Source: Clostridium rhizosphaerae (lineage in GTDB: Bacteria; Bacillota; Clostridia; Clostridiales; Clostridiaceae). Taken from it: DNA of 64,000 nucleotides. The stretch lies in NCBI RefSeq assembly GCF_016765585.1, contig NZ_JAESWC010000012.1:1-64000 (forward strand), given 5' to 3'. The notes beneath the pieces are model-generated. The model saw nothing but the letters and a program-made list of their open reading frames with translations, did not search any database and was not told the DNA's origin. The position numbers and the translations under genes are program-made. Shown one piece after another: positions 56,532 to 64,000 of the stretch (positions are counted from its first letter, which is position 1; every line of letters starts with the position of its first letter).

Positions 56532-57881
56532 TTATAGCCTCTTCTCAAGCTCTGCTTTCACAGCTTCAAAGCCAGGTTTTCCAAGTAAGGCAAACATATT
56601 CTTCTTGTATGCTTCAACTCCAGGTTGATCAAATGGATTAACGCCATTTAAGTAACCGCTTATTCCGCAAGCTTTTTCAAAGAAGTATACAGAATATCCA
56701 AAATAGTATGGTGTTAATTCTGGTAAGTTTACTATGATGTTTGGAACTCCTCCATCATTATGAGCAAGCACTGTTCCCTGGAAAGCCTTCTTATTAACAA
56801 AGTCCATAGTTTTGCCTGCTAAAAAGTTTAATCCATCTATATTTTCAGCACTTTCTTCGATAGTAACTTCTTTTCTAGCCTTCTCTACATTAACAACTGT
56901 TTCAAAAATGTTTCTCAAGCCTTCTTGAATATACTGTCCCATGGAGTGAAGATCTGTTGAAAAATCAACTGCTGCTGGGAATATTCCCTTGTTGTCCTTT
57001 CCTTCACTTTCTCCATAAAGCTGCTTCCACCATTCATTAAAATAATGCAGTGCAGGCTCGTAGTTAACAAGTATTTCAGTAACCTTGCCTTTTCTGTATA
57101 ATGCATTTCTAGCTGCAGCATATTTATATGCATCATTTTTATTTAAATCAGGATTACTGTAGGCTTCTCTAGCATCAGCAGCACCCTTCATCATTTCATC
57201 TATGCTAATTCCTGCAACAGCAATTGGAAGCAATCCTACTGCTGTAAGTACAGAGTACCTTCCTCCAACATCATCCGGAATAACGAAGGTTTCATATCCT
57301 TCTGCATCAGCTAATGTTTTTAATGCCCCTCTTGCTTTATCAGTTGTAGCAAAAATTCTTTCTTTTGCTCCTTCTTTTCCATACTTCTTCTCAACATAGT
57401 CCTTGAAAATTCTGAAAGCTATAGCTGGTTCTGTAGTTGTACCTGACTTGGATATAACATTTACTGATATGTCCATTCCTTCAATAGCTTCTAATAAATC
57501 TGTCATATAAGTAGAGCTAATGTTGTTTCCTACAAAGAATATTTGAGGAGTTGTTCTTTTTCCTTTAGGAAGATTGTTATAGAAGCTATGAGATAAGCTT
57601 TCTATAGCAGCTCTAGCTCCTAAATATGAACCTCCTATACCAATAACTATAAGTATATCAGAATTGTTCTTTATCTTTTCTGCTGCCTTTTTTATTCTAT
57701 CAAATTCATCTTTATCGTAATTTACAGGAAGGTCAACCCATCCTAAGTAATCACTGCCTGCTCCTGTCTTATTATGAATCATATTGTGTGCTTCAGTAAC
57801 CATTGTCTGCAAATTTGAAACTTCATTCTCATTTAAAAATGATTTAACCTTGCTCAAATCTAAGCTTAATGTTTTAGACAT
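56532..57881 (-). CDS. pgi: Glucose-6-phosphate isomerase
   Basis: A 449-aa glycolytic isomerase interconverting glucose-6-phosphate and fructose-6-phosphate. Phosphate-binding motifs [14 protein letters not shown] near 75 and [17 protein letters not shown] near 140 are present, as is [18 protein letters not shown]. The base region and final helices with ANPFDQPGV-like [12 protein letters not shown] are intact. GGAGG precedes the ATG at 57881, correcting a 16-codon longer frame. Length equals that of other Firmicutes enzymes. It is a single-gene unit. Confidence 0.97.
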   Translation of the reverse strand: MSKTLSLDLSKVKSFLNENEVSNLQTMVTEAHNMIHNKTGAGSDYLGWVDLPVNYDKDEFDRIKKAAEKIKNNSDILIVIGIGGSYLGARAAIESLSHSFYNNLPKGKRTTPQIFFVGNNISSTYMTDLLEAIEGMDISVNVISKSGTTTEPAIAFRIFKDYVEKKYGKEGAKERIFATTDKARGALKTLADAEGYETFVIPDDVGGRYSVLTAVGLLPIAVAGISIDEMMKGAADAREAYSNPDLNKNDAYKYAAARNALYRKGKVTEILVNYEPALHYFNEWWKQLYGESEGKDNKGIFPAAVDFSTDLHSMGQYIQEGLRNIFETVVNVEKARKEVTIEESAENIDGLNFLAGKTMDFVNKKAFQGTVLAHNDGGVPNIIVNLPELTPYYFGYSVYFFEKACGISGYLNGVNPFDQPGVEAYKKNMFALLGKPGFEAVKAELEKRL

Positions 57882-58049
57882 GTTAATACCTCCAAAAAAT
57901 AATGAAATAATTTTAACCACTACATGCAATTTTAGCCTAATAAACTAAATAAATCAATATTTACTATAAAGTTGTCCATATTGCACAATAAATTTAACTT
58001 ATTATTTACATATATAATTTTAACTTTCAACATCCGCTTTATACAAAAT

Positions 58050-58078
58050 AAAGTTCGAGACATAAAATCTCGAACTTT
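58050..58078 (-). terminator. Terminator after the chemotaxis-receptor remnant
   Basis: AAAGTTCGAGA (58050-58060) pairs perfectly with TCTCGAACTTT (58068-58078), followed on the minus strand by ATTTTGTA. It is a surviving terminator of a lost receptor gene. Confidence 0.75.
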
Positions 58079-58096
58079 AGTGTTGTATATATAAAG

Positions 58097-58267
58097 TCAA
58101 AGCTTAAAATCACTTGCCATACCCTTAAGCTCCTGTGCTATTTTAGCAACCTCTTCAATGGTTGCAGTCTGTTCTTCAATTGATGCGAGTATTTCTTCCC
58201 TCGAAGCGAAAGTTTCCTTGGTTACAGCTAAAATGCAGTAAATAGATTCAACTACATTATTTTTACT
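58097..58267 (-). pseudogene. 3' remnant of a methyl-accepting chemotaxis protein
   Basis: The last 56 codons of a receptor are readable without a start: ETFASREEILASIEEQTATI, then EEVAKIAQELKGMASDFKL and stop. This is the C-terminal signalling-domain tail of methyl-accepting proteins, with the methylatable QT/EE heptads. Everything upstream has been replaced by an IS200-like remnant beginning within a few bases, so the gene was cut by insertion and later deletion. Confidence 0.8.
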
Positions 58268-58269
58268 GT

Positions 58270-58462
58270 GAAAATGTGTGACAGGCTAATAAAAAGTGTT
58301 CTCCTGCTGCTTTAAAGGCGAAAAGTACTTTTTACATAGATTTTTTATGATATCTTTTATGTCCTATCTTAGTTTATGATATATTATTTTTCTTCTATAT
58401 TTAGACGCAAATACAATATGATACTTGCATACTCACTTAGTATGTGCCAAACTTTCTGCCAT
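58270..58462 (-). pseudogene. IS200/IS605 TnpA remnant
   Basis: The frame starts at an ATG (58462) and reads MAESLAHTK, stop, VCKYHIVFASKYRRKIIYHK, then a second stop and DIKDIIKNLC. It matches the N-terminus of HUH transposase TnpA (S-HTKWNCKYHIVFAPKYRR). The catalytic HUH pair and tyrosine regions are gone, and the sequence passes directly to what may be the right end (hairpin-like CGCCTTTAAAGC). A possible left end extends to about 58600. It is a deletion derivative with no activity. Confidence 0.8.
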
Positions 58463-58618
58463 GGAACATCACCTTTCTTTATTATTTTAATGTCTTGAAG
58501 AATCATCATTATATCAAAAATCTGATGTTCTCTGCTTAATCGCTTAATCACATCAGCATAACGGGCGGTTTTTAGTTTCGGTTGCTTTACCAGCCTCAAC
58601 AAGTTAAAACGCAACTAT

Positions 58619-58654
58619 CTATCTCGATAAGAAGATATCTTCTTATCGAGATAG
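58619..58654. repeat. 36-bp perfect palindrome
   Basis: CTATCTCGATAAGAAGAT (58619-58636; arm 18 bp) followed directly by its exact complement. It lies between the IS200 remnant and a zinc-ribbon gene. It has no loop, so it would form a cruciform or hairpin with a tiny turn. Confidence 0.85.
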
Positions 58655-58683
58655 CTTTCAAAGCATATAAGTTATTTAAACAT

Positions 58684-58712
58684 AAAAAAGAGCTCGTGTG
58701 AGCTCTTTTTTA
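58684..58712 (-). terminator. Terminator of the zinc-ribbon gene
   Basis: AAAAAAGAGCTC (58684-58695) pairs with GAGCTCTTTTTT (58700-58711) around GTGT. It lies 10 bases after the stop on the minus strand and is symmetrical, so it works both ways. Confidence 0.88.
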
Positions 58713-58721
58713 TGTTTAGAA

Positions 58722-58850
58722 TTATTTATCGTCAGCATCTACTTCTTTATCTTCGATAAGTATTTCTCCGCAGTTTTCACATATGTTATCATCAAATGTA
58801 CTTGATGTATACCATATGGTTCCACATTTATTGCAAATAAGTTTCCTCAT
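58722..58850 (-). CDS. Small zinc-ribbon protein (42 aa)
   Basis: Starts MRKLICNKCGTIWYTS and contains two CxxC pairs, C6/C9 and C24/C27 (CENCGEI), the layout of a rubredoxin-like zinc ribbon. The tail is acidic. Role unknown; such proteins may stabilise or regulate RNA or protein partners. GAGG six bases before the ATG and the strong terminator right after the stop support a real gene, though it is too short for common gene finders. It lies in an island of mobile-element debris. Confidence 0.75.
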   Translation of the reverse strand: MRKLICNKCGTIWYTSSTFDDNICENCGEILIEDKEVDADDK

Positions 58851-59008
58851 GTCTATCCTCTTTCATAACCAAGCATTAATACTCATACTTTTTCGCTAAT
58901 ATTATATGAGAATAGTCTCCGCTAATTTGAGTATTCGACATTTGACTTCATATTCCTTCCTTTGCTAATAAATCTAAATTAGATAAATAAATGATAGTTC
59001 TATATGAA

Positions 59009-59031
59009 AAAAGAGCCCTTATAAGAGCTCA
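59009..59031 (-). terminator. Terminator overlapping the Spo0E-like stop codon
   Basis: On the minus strand GAGCTCTT pairs with AAGGGCTC (one mismatch) and is followed by TTTTTTCATAT. Confidence 0.75.
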
Positions 59032-59208
59032 ACTTTTATCAAACTTCTCTTGTATGAATTTGTTATACTGATTTAACGCTGCATTTAATATCTTACTTGC
59101 TGTTACTACCTCAGTATCTACTAAGTTTCCACTTTTTTCACTTATTAATTTCTCTAGTTGCCCTCTCAATATTTCTACATCCTTTAATAAATCTTCTAAT
59201 TCAGACAT
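59029..59208 (-). CDS. Spo0E-like aspartyl-phosphate phosphatase
   Basis: A 59-aa two-helix protein resembling Spo0E-type phosphatases, which remove phosphate from Spo0A and delay sporulation. Helix 1 reads LLKDVEILRGQLEKLI, and helix 2 has VVTASKILNAALNQYNKFIQ. The usual SQELD motif is here ASKIL-N, so the catalytic acidic residue differs, and activity on Spo0A is uncertain. GGAGGTG precedes the ATG, and the terminator overlaps the stop. It supports a spore-forming host. Confidence 0.7.
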   Translation of the reverse strand: MSELEDLLKDVEILRGQLEKLISEKSGNLVDTEVVTASKILNAALNQYNKFIQEKFDKS

Positions 59209-59363
59209 TACATCACCTCCACATTTAGTATTAACTATGGAGGCATTTTTAATCGTTATGTTTATTATAAAAACCAGTTGGCTGACACACTAACTACCTT
59301 ATAGAGGTTAGGAAAAATAGGTAAAGTTTTTAATGTTAGAGCTATTGACACTTATGTATAATT

Positions 59364-59525
59364 TCAAATATTACTAATTTTTTGATTTTCTCTCTCTTTA
59401 TATTCATATTCTAATATATCATTAAAAGACTTTGCTTCTTTCTTCTTTGCAGGTTCAGACTTACTTCTTTTTTGCTGTCTTTGTTTTAAGTATGTTTGAG
59501 TTTCAATGATTTTTGTAACTATCAT
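59364..59525 (-). CDS. Small basic hypothetical protein (53 aa)
   Basis: I do not recognise the family. The sequence starts MIVTKIIETQTYLKQRQQKR, then has a Lys-rich centre, and ends with SFNDILEYEYKERENQKI, a pattern of an amphipathic helix. AAGGAAG at about eight bases before the ATG gives fair support. It is on the same strand as the Spo0E-like gene but separated by about 155 bp. It may be a phage- or sporulation-associated peptide. Confidence 0.55.
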   Translation of the reverse strand: MIVTKIIETQTYLKQRQQKRSKSEPAKKKEAKSFNDILEYEYKERENQKISNI

Positions 59526-59600
59526 TTATACTACTTCCTTATATCTAAATTACTAATATTATCGTTAGCTCTCTGTAAAACTTTACCTTTTTAGTATAAA

Positions 59601-59625
59601 AAGCACCAGTATTTCTACCAGTGCC
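59601..59625 (-). terminator. Possible terminator of the MerR gene
   Basis: GCACCAGTA (59603-59611) and TACCAGTGC (59616-59624) form a stem with two mismatched pairs, followed on the minus strand by TTTTTATAC. Confidence 0.5.
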
Positions 59626-59750
59626 GACATAAATATTTTTATTAATTTTAAAAAATAAATACTGTATTATTCATTTCTGAATATTACAGTATATGAATGA
59701 ACTATTAAATTTTTATGATTAAATCTTCTAGTAAGAAGTTATAAAATAAA

Positions 59751-60575
59751 TTAAATTAGCGGAAACTGTAGTTCAGTTATATATTCCTCTGGGTTATTAG
59801 TTGCCCACTCCCCCTTATGGTAAATTTCACGAACTGGTCCACTTATCTTATAATTGTTTTTCTCAATCCATTGGCTTATAAATTTGTAAGTCTTGCCTAT
59901 TTCGCTAAATGAACCGTTATGAACAATACACGCCATTTTATCTACTGAAGGTAATTCATGAACCTTAACAGTACCATTACCAGAAATGATTTTTGTAATA
60001 GGTTCAGCTACTTCTATATCCCAGTATTTCGTCATTTCCCAGTTCCATGTTGAGTTGTAAAATAGCGTCATACATGGAATCATACGCTTAATTTCCGACT
60101 TATCAATAAAGGAATTGACTGATGTCCACATCTTTCCGGCTTCCTCAAAATCATCTTTGTTAATATTCTTTCTCGTTGATGCGATAAGTATCGGTTCAAC
60201 TCTTTTTATAGTTATCTCATTCATTATTGGCACCCCTCCGTTTTTAATTAGAAAAATATTAGTTCTAAGACGGTTGAGCCTTTCAGATTCATTTTTCAGT
60301 GCTTGCTCAAGTGCTTCAGCTTTATTCTCAAGCATCGAAATCATGGTATCAATTGAAGGAAGACTACATAAAATTCGGGATATTTCATTAAGGGAAAATC
60401 CTGCATCTTTTAAAGCCATAATTTTATTTACAGTAACAAGCTGATTAGCACTATAATAGCGATATCCTGAAAATTTATCAACTTGTTCAGGTTTTAGAAT
60501 GTCTATTTCATTATAATGATGTAAAGTATTAATAGATAATCCGCTTAGATTTGAAAATTCACCTATTTTAAACAT
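59751..60575 (-). CDS. MerR-family regulator with GyrI-like effector domain
   Basis: A 274-aa transcriptional activator of the MerR family. The winged helix-turn-helix (residues 1-70) begins MFKIGEFSNLSGLSINTLHH and includes YYSANQLV. A coiled-coil linker (about 75-108) follows. The C-terminal GyrI/BmrR-like domain (about 118-273) contains KMACIVHNGSFSEIG and REIYHKGEW, which bind small drug-like ligands in BmrR homologues. No transporter gene is next to it. The A+T-rich region upstream holds a possible spaced promoter, not analysed. Adjacent genes are phage remnants. Confidence 0.85.
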   Translation of the reverse strand: MFKIGEFSNLSGLSINTLHHYNEIDILKPEQVDKFSGYRYYSANQLVTVNKIMALKDAGFSLNEISRILCSLPSIDTMISMLENKAEALEQALKNESERLNRLRTNIFLIKNGGVPIMNEITIKRVEPILIASTRKNINKDDFEEAGKMWTSVNSFIDKSEIKRMIPCMTLFYNSTWNWEMTKYWDIEVAEPITKIISGNGTVKVHELPSVDKMACIVHNGSFSEIGKTYKFISQWIEKNNYKISGPVREIYHKGEWATNNPEEYITELQFPLI

Positions 60576-60751
60576 AGAAACCTCCTTTTTAAGGCTTTAC
60601 AGGTGTGCACCCCTGTCGTCTATCTTGATTATAAAGTAATGGGTAACCATAGAGTCAATACGCGAATTAAGAAAAATATTTTATTGGTATATTATATTCC
60701 TTTGATAAGTTATCTCTTACTATTGTAAATTATCGAATAAATTCATCTATA

Positions 60752-60865
60752 CTATTTATGTATCATTCTTACTCCATTAACTATAAATGTCATAACGAAA
60801 GGTCCTAACATCGTAACTATAACTATCGCCCATATTATTCTTATTTTTGTTTTAGTTAATTTCAT
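60752..60865 (-). CDS. Small membrane peptide (37 aa)
   Basis: Sequence MKLTKTKIRIIWAIVIVTML, then GPFVMTFIVNGVRMIHK: one transmembrane helix of about 20 residues with basic ends. GAGGGTG lies about five bases before the ATG, so it is probably translated. It resembles phage or toxin-like membrane peptides only in general features; I do not recognise the family. It sits between MerR and a decayed terminase gene. Confidence 0.5.
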   Translation of the reverse strand: MKLTKTKIRIIWAIVIVTMLGPFVMTFIVNGVRMIHK

Positions 60866-60952
60866 TTACTCACCCTCTTTATATTAAAATACCATAAAAA
60901 AGGAATACTTTTTCTATATTGCTGTAAATGAAATGTAAAATATGTGAAAACA

Positions 60953-61217
60953 TTAATTAGCATCATCTGGATTTACAAAGGCTAATCTTGCAAGTTCTCT
61001 TACTGCTATATCCTGGACTATTCCCGCTCTCTTTGAACATTCTGACACTGCCTGATCTATATATGTGCGAACACTAACATTGCTAACAATCTATTTCCTT
61101 ATTCGTTTGCATTTTTTATAACTATATCCTGCTCCGATTTCTGATTGTGTGGCATTTAAGTCTACTAGATATTCTTCAACAAATCTTTGTTGTTTTGGAG
61201 TAAGTTTAACCTTCTGC
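60953..61217 (-). pseudogene. Phage terminase small subunit, decayed
   Basis: From a GTG at 61217 the frame reads VQKVKLTPKQQRFVEEYLVD and LNATQSEIGAGYS, the typical start of small terminase subunits. The frame then loses register for about 12 codons, with an in-frame stop. It regains it as SNVSVRTYIDQAVSECSKRA, then GIVQDIAVRELARLAFVNPDDAN. In another frame the missing middle reads ANE-GNRLLA, so two compensating single-base deletions explain the break. This is a relic of a prophage; no large subunit or structural genes remain. Confidence 0.82.
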
Positions 61218-61237
61218 ACCAGCGCCTTGATTTTGTA

Positions 61238-61262
61238 TATAAAAAAGAGTCTTTACAAAGAC
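61238..61262 (-). terminator. Terminator of the 100-aa gene
   Basis: GAGTCTTT (61245-61252) pairs with AAAGACTC (61255-61262), followed on the minus strand by TTTTTTATATAC. Confidence 0.8.
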
Positions 61263-61273
61263 TCAAATTTAAG

Positions 61274-61576
61274 TTATTTATATTTATCTAAAAACCAGTT
61301 GATAATATTTTCTATTCCTGTTTTATCATTTATATCTTTTAATACAAAGCTTATTACTTCGTTATCAGCCTTGCTTACATCTATTGCAATAAATCCATTA
61401 TCTTCTCCAACGATGATAGTACCATCTGAGAGTGAACTTCCCCTTCTTTTAAACATCATACCTTTAGTATCAAAGTTGCTTTCAATAGATTTTATTTTTT
61501 CAAACTCAATATTATCTTTGAGTTTATCTTTTATTGCATCTAATATATTCTGAAAATCTTCATGTTTTATATTCAT
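61274..61576 (-). CDS. Hypothetical protein (100 aa)
   Basis: I do not recognise the family. The acidic soluble protein begins MNIKHEDFQNILDAIKDKLK and has a beta-hairpin-like centre GTIIVGEDNGFIAIDV, then a helix to IINWFLDKYK. GGAGG seven bases before the ATG and the terminator after it make it a real gene. It lies upstream of the terminase remnant, so it could be a leftover prophage gene. Confidence 0.6.
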   Translation of the reverse strand: MNIKHEDFQNILDAIKDKLKDNIEFEKIKSIESNFDTKGMMFKRRGSSLSDGTIIVGEDNGFIAIDVSKADNEVISFVLKDINDKTGIENIINWFLDKYK

Positions 61577-61652
61577 AAATCGTCCTCCTTTTATATTATT
61601 TTCTTCATTGAGGTGTGCAATCTATACTAAAACATGACTACTTTTATACATG

Positions 61653-61678
61653 AAAAGAGCTCTGCAACGAGCTCTTTA
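61653..61678 (-). terminator. Terminator-like hairpin
   Basis: AAAGAGCTC (ending 61662) pairs with GAGCTCTTT (from 61669) around TGCAAC. It could end the small Lys-rich gene on the minus strand. Confidence 0.7.
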
Positions 61679-61731
61679 AGTTTTGATAATAATTAAACTC
61701 TATTATAAATATCATTTTTTTCATTGATGAT

Positions 61732-61860
61732 CTATTCTTTCATTTGTTTAATCTGTTTTTTTAGGCTGATTATATTTTGAAATATTCTGTTTGTAGTCTT
61801 CACTTTATTTTCATCTTTAATTTCTATGACTGATTTTATTTCCTTTGCCTTTATAATCAT
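61732..61860 (-). CDS. Small lysine-rich peptide (42 aa), doubtful
   Basis: A frame encoding MIIKAKEIKSVIEIKDENKV, then KTTNRIFQNIISLKKQIKQM, mostly helical and highly basic. The frame stays open upstream as ...SSIIKFLRNTM, so this could be the 3' part of a larger decayed gene. There is no strong Shine-Dalgarno before the ATG. Coding quality is suggestive, not proven. It lies downstream of guaA beyond its terminator. Confidence 0.35.
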   Translation of the reverse strand: MIIKAKEIKSVIEIKDENKVKTTNRIFQNIISLKKQIKQMKE

Positions 61861-61902
61861 AGTATTCCGTAAAAACTTAATAATGCTAGATTTAATTTCT
61901 CC

Positions 61903-61933
61903 AGAACAAAAGCACCCTATCTCTAGAGTGCTT
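61903..61933 (-). terminator. Terminator of guaA
   Basis: On the minus strand AAGCACTCT pairs with AGGGTGCTT (one wobble), followed by TTGTTCTG. The arms are at about 61925-61933 and 61910-61918. It lies 28 bases after the guaA stop. Confidence 0.75.
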
Positions 61934-61960
61934 AATAGTATTAATAAATGAAAATATTTT

Positions 61961-63490
61961 CTATTCCCACTCGATAGTTGAAGGTGGTTTTGAAGTTACG
62001 TCATAAACGATACGATTGACTCCCTTAACTTCGTTTACTATTCTCCTTGAAACCTTATCTAGTACTTCATATGGTATATGAGCCCAGTCAGAGGTCATTC
62101 CATCGGAGCTTGTTACTGCTCTTAAGGCTATGGTGTGGCAGTAAGTTCTCTCGTCTCCCATAACTCCCACTGATTGAATGTTTGGAAGACATGCAAAGTA
62201 CTGCCATATTTTATTTTCAAGTCCGTTTAAAGCAATTTCTTCTCTAAAAATCGCATCTGCTTCTCTTACTATTGAAAGCTTATCCTCTGTAACTTCTCCT
62301 AAAACTCTAATAGCAAGTCCTGGCCCTGGGAAAGGCTGTCTCCAAACTAAATTATGAGGAATTCCAAGTTCTTCTCCAACTTTTCTTACCTCATCTTTAA
62401 ATAGCTCTCTTAATGGTTCAATAAGCTTAAATCCTAAATCTTCAGGAAGGCCTCCAACATTATGATGGCTTTTTATTACTGCTGAAGTTCCTGTACCGCT
62501 TTCTACTACATCTGGATATATGGTTCCTTGCACTAGAAAATCTATTTGTCCAAGTTTATTGGCCTCTTCTTCAAAAACTCTTATAAATTCTTCACCGATT
62601 ATTTTTCTCTTTCTCTCAGGCTCGCTTACTCCTTTAAGCTTTCCTAAAAATCTTTCTTCTGCATTAACTCTTATAAGATTCATATAAAACTGCTCTTTAA
62701 AAATCTTTTCAACCTGATCCCCTTCGTCTTTTCTCAGAAGACCATGATCAACAAATACACAGGTTAAATTCTTTCCTATGGCTTTATGAACCATAACAGC
62801 AGCTACAGAAGAATCTACTCCGCCGGACAAAGCACAAATAACCTTTTTGTCTCCTACTATTTCTTTAATTGCTTTTACTTTCTCCTCTGCAAAGGAAGAC
62901 ATGGACCAATCACCTTCTACTTCGCAGACATTATATAAAAAGTTTGTAAGCATCTTTTGACCGAAAGGTGTATGTTCTACCTCTGGATGAAACTGAACTC
63001 CATACAACCTTTTACTATCATTTGCCATAGCAGCTGCTTCACAGCCATTTGTGCTTGCTATGATACTAAAGTTCTCAGGAACTTTAGCAACAAAATCAGT
63101 ATGACTCATCCAGCACTGCTCTTTCATATTTATATCTTTAAAAAGCTTACTTTCGCTGTTTAGAACAACCTCAGTTTTTCCATATTCTCTTATTTTAGCG
63201 CTTTCAACTTCTCCACCTAAAGTATAAGACATTAACTGTTGCCCATAACAAATTCCAAGAACAGGTATATTTAAATCAAATATATCCTTATCGACCCTTG
63301 GTGCTCCTTCCCCATATACACTGTTAGGGCCGCCTGTAAAAATTATACCTTTTGGATTTTTTTCTTTTATTTTTTCTAAAGTATAAGTATATGGAACAAT
63401 CTCGCAGTATACTCCTGCTTCTCTAACACGCCTCGCTATAAGCTGATTATATTGTCCACCAAAATCTATAATTAAAATAAGTTCTCTCAT
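61961..63490 (-). CDS. guaA: GMP synthase (glutamine-hydrolysing)
   Basis: A 509-aa enzyme that converts XMP to GMP with ATP and glutamine. The class I amidotransferase domain (1-195) has catalytic C81 in GICYGQQL and the partner His in VQFHPEVEH. The ATP-pyrophosphatase PP-loop ALSGGVDSS is near residue 223, and the C-terminal dimerisation domain ends [16 protein letters not shown] precedes the ATG. It follows guaB with a 158-bp gap holding a small hairpin. The pair makes guanine nucleotides from IMP. Confidence 0.98.
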   Translation of the reverse strand: MRELILIIDFGGQYNQLIARRVREAGVYCEIVPYTYTLEKIKEKNPKGIIFTGGPNSVYGEGAPRVDKDIFDLNIPVLGICYGQQLMSYTLGGEVESAKIREYGKTEVVLNSESKLFKDINMKEQCWMSHTDFVAKVPENFSIIASTNGCEAAAMANDSKRLYGVQFHPEVEHTPFGQKMLTNFLYNVCEVEGDWSMSSFAEEKVKAIKEIVGDKKVICALSGGVDSSVAAVMVHKAIGKNLTCVFVDHGLLRKDEGDQVEKIFKEQFYMNLIRVNAEERFLGKLKGVSEPERKRKIIGEEFIRVFEEEANKLGQIDFLVQGTIYPDVVESGTGTSAVIKSHHNVGGLPEDLGFKLIEPLRELFKDEVRKVGEELGIPHNLVWRQPFPGPGLAIRVLGEVTEDKLSIVREADAIFREEIALNGLENKIWQYFACLPNIQSVGVMGDERTYCHTIALRAVTSSDGMTSDWAHIPYEVLDKVSRRIVNEVKGVNRIVYDVTSKPPSTIEWE

Positions 63491-63512
63491 GTAGTCCTCC
63501 TTTAATAATTTT

Positions 63513-63532
63513 GCGGACTGAAATGTCCGCAG
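63513..63532. promoter_or_regulatory. Hairpin between guaB and guaA
   Basis: TGCGGAC with GTCCGCA around TGAAAT. There is no T run on the minus strand, so it is not a classic terminator. It may be a processing or attenuation structure. Confidence 0.4.
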
Positions 63533-63648
63533 GCTTTCTTAAAAGTAATTAATAGCCTTTATATCATTTACCTATTAAAATATAAACCTATAAAAATATT
63601 TAAATATTTACTGAAACCATGCTGGCTTGCAGTAGCTTTGCTATCCGC

Positions 63649-64000
<352 letters not shown>

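Noticed and set aside
58384-58614. Minus-strand 76-codon frame
   Set aside because: It overlaps the IS200 TnpA remnant in another frame that gives recognisable transposase residues.

Overview
The window looks like a chromosomal segment of a low-G+C Firmicute, most likely a Clostridium sensu stricto (cluster I) species. The reasons are strong A+T bias, clean AGGAGG-type ribosome binding sites, the gene order yerC-pcrA-ligA-gatCAB, a Spo0E-like sporulation phosphatase, a Clostridium-type rRNA leader and a dense tRNA array. The species cannot be named from the sequence alone.

Layout. (1) 1-2113: the 5' end of a 16S rRNA gene leaves the left edge on the minus strand, behind two tandem -35/-10 promoters with 17-bp spacers. 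Next come a doubtful 72-aa gene, about 500 bp of unexplained sequence and a decayed IS4-type transposase. (2) 2121-8195: a minus-strand operon galE / sugar nucleotidyltransferase / NahK-like anomeric kinase / CBM9-like protein, a divergent AraC regulator and a ROK kinase. (3) 8450-17379: a full route for unsaturated uronic acids: DUF2264 protein, GH88 unsaturated glucuronyl hydrolase, KduI, KduD, KDG kinase and KDPG aldolase, plus a carbohydrate-binding protein, a DUF624 protein and the last codons of a lost sugar-ABC permease. (4) 17587-27249: a visibly more G+C-rich block with a CUT1 sugar ABC transporter (no ATPase), a GH43-like beta-propeller protein, a YesM/YesN-type two-component system and a heparinase II/III lyase. 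(5) 27541-30906: YvrJ, two broken P-loop kinase genes and 22 tRNA genes containing a duplicated block of about 0.5 kb. (6) 30997-57881: housekeeping genes (rph, rdgB, yfcE-like, gatCAB, ligA, pcrA, yerC, rsuA, pgi), an amino-acid ABC transporter without ATPase, an oligopeptide-binding lipoprotein, a lytic transglycosylase, a multi-repeat triple-tyrosine protein and a type I pullulanase. (7) 58097-61860: a graveyard with a chemotaxis-receptor tail, an IS200 remnant and a phage terminase small-subunit remnant, mixed with small genes (zinc ribbon, Spo0E-like, MerR). (8) 61961-64000: guaA and the 3' part of guaB.

How the genes work together. The lyase and GH88 would yield 4-deoxy-5-keto-uronate, which KduI, KduD, KdgK and the aldolase convert to pyruvate and glyceraldehyde-3-phosphate. 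NahK, the nucleotidyltransferase and GalE could salvage an N-acetylhexosamine as UDP-sugar. Together they fit use of a uronic acid/amino-sugar polymer such as a glycosaminoglycan, although no sulfatase is present; this is inference.

The least explained material is intergenic: at least four kinds of long imperfect palindromes. One kind, about 100 bp, occurs three times, and its inner arms differ between copies while pairing is kept in two of them. Another, about 265 bp, occurs twice in opposite orientations. These are the best candidates for something undescribed.
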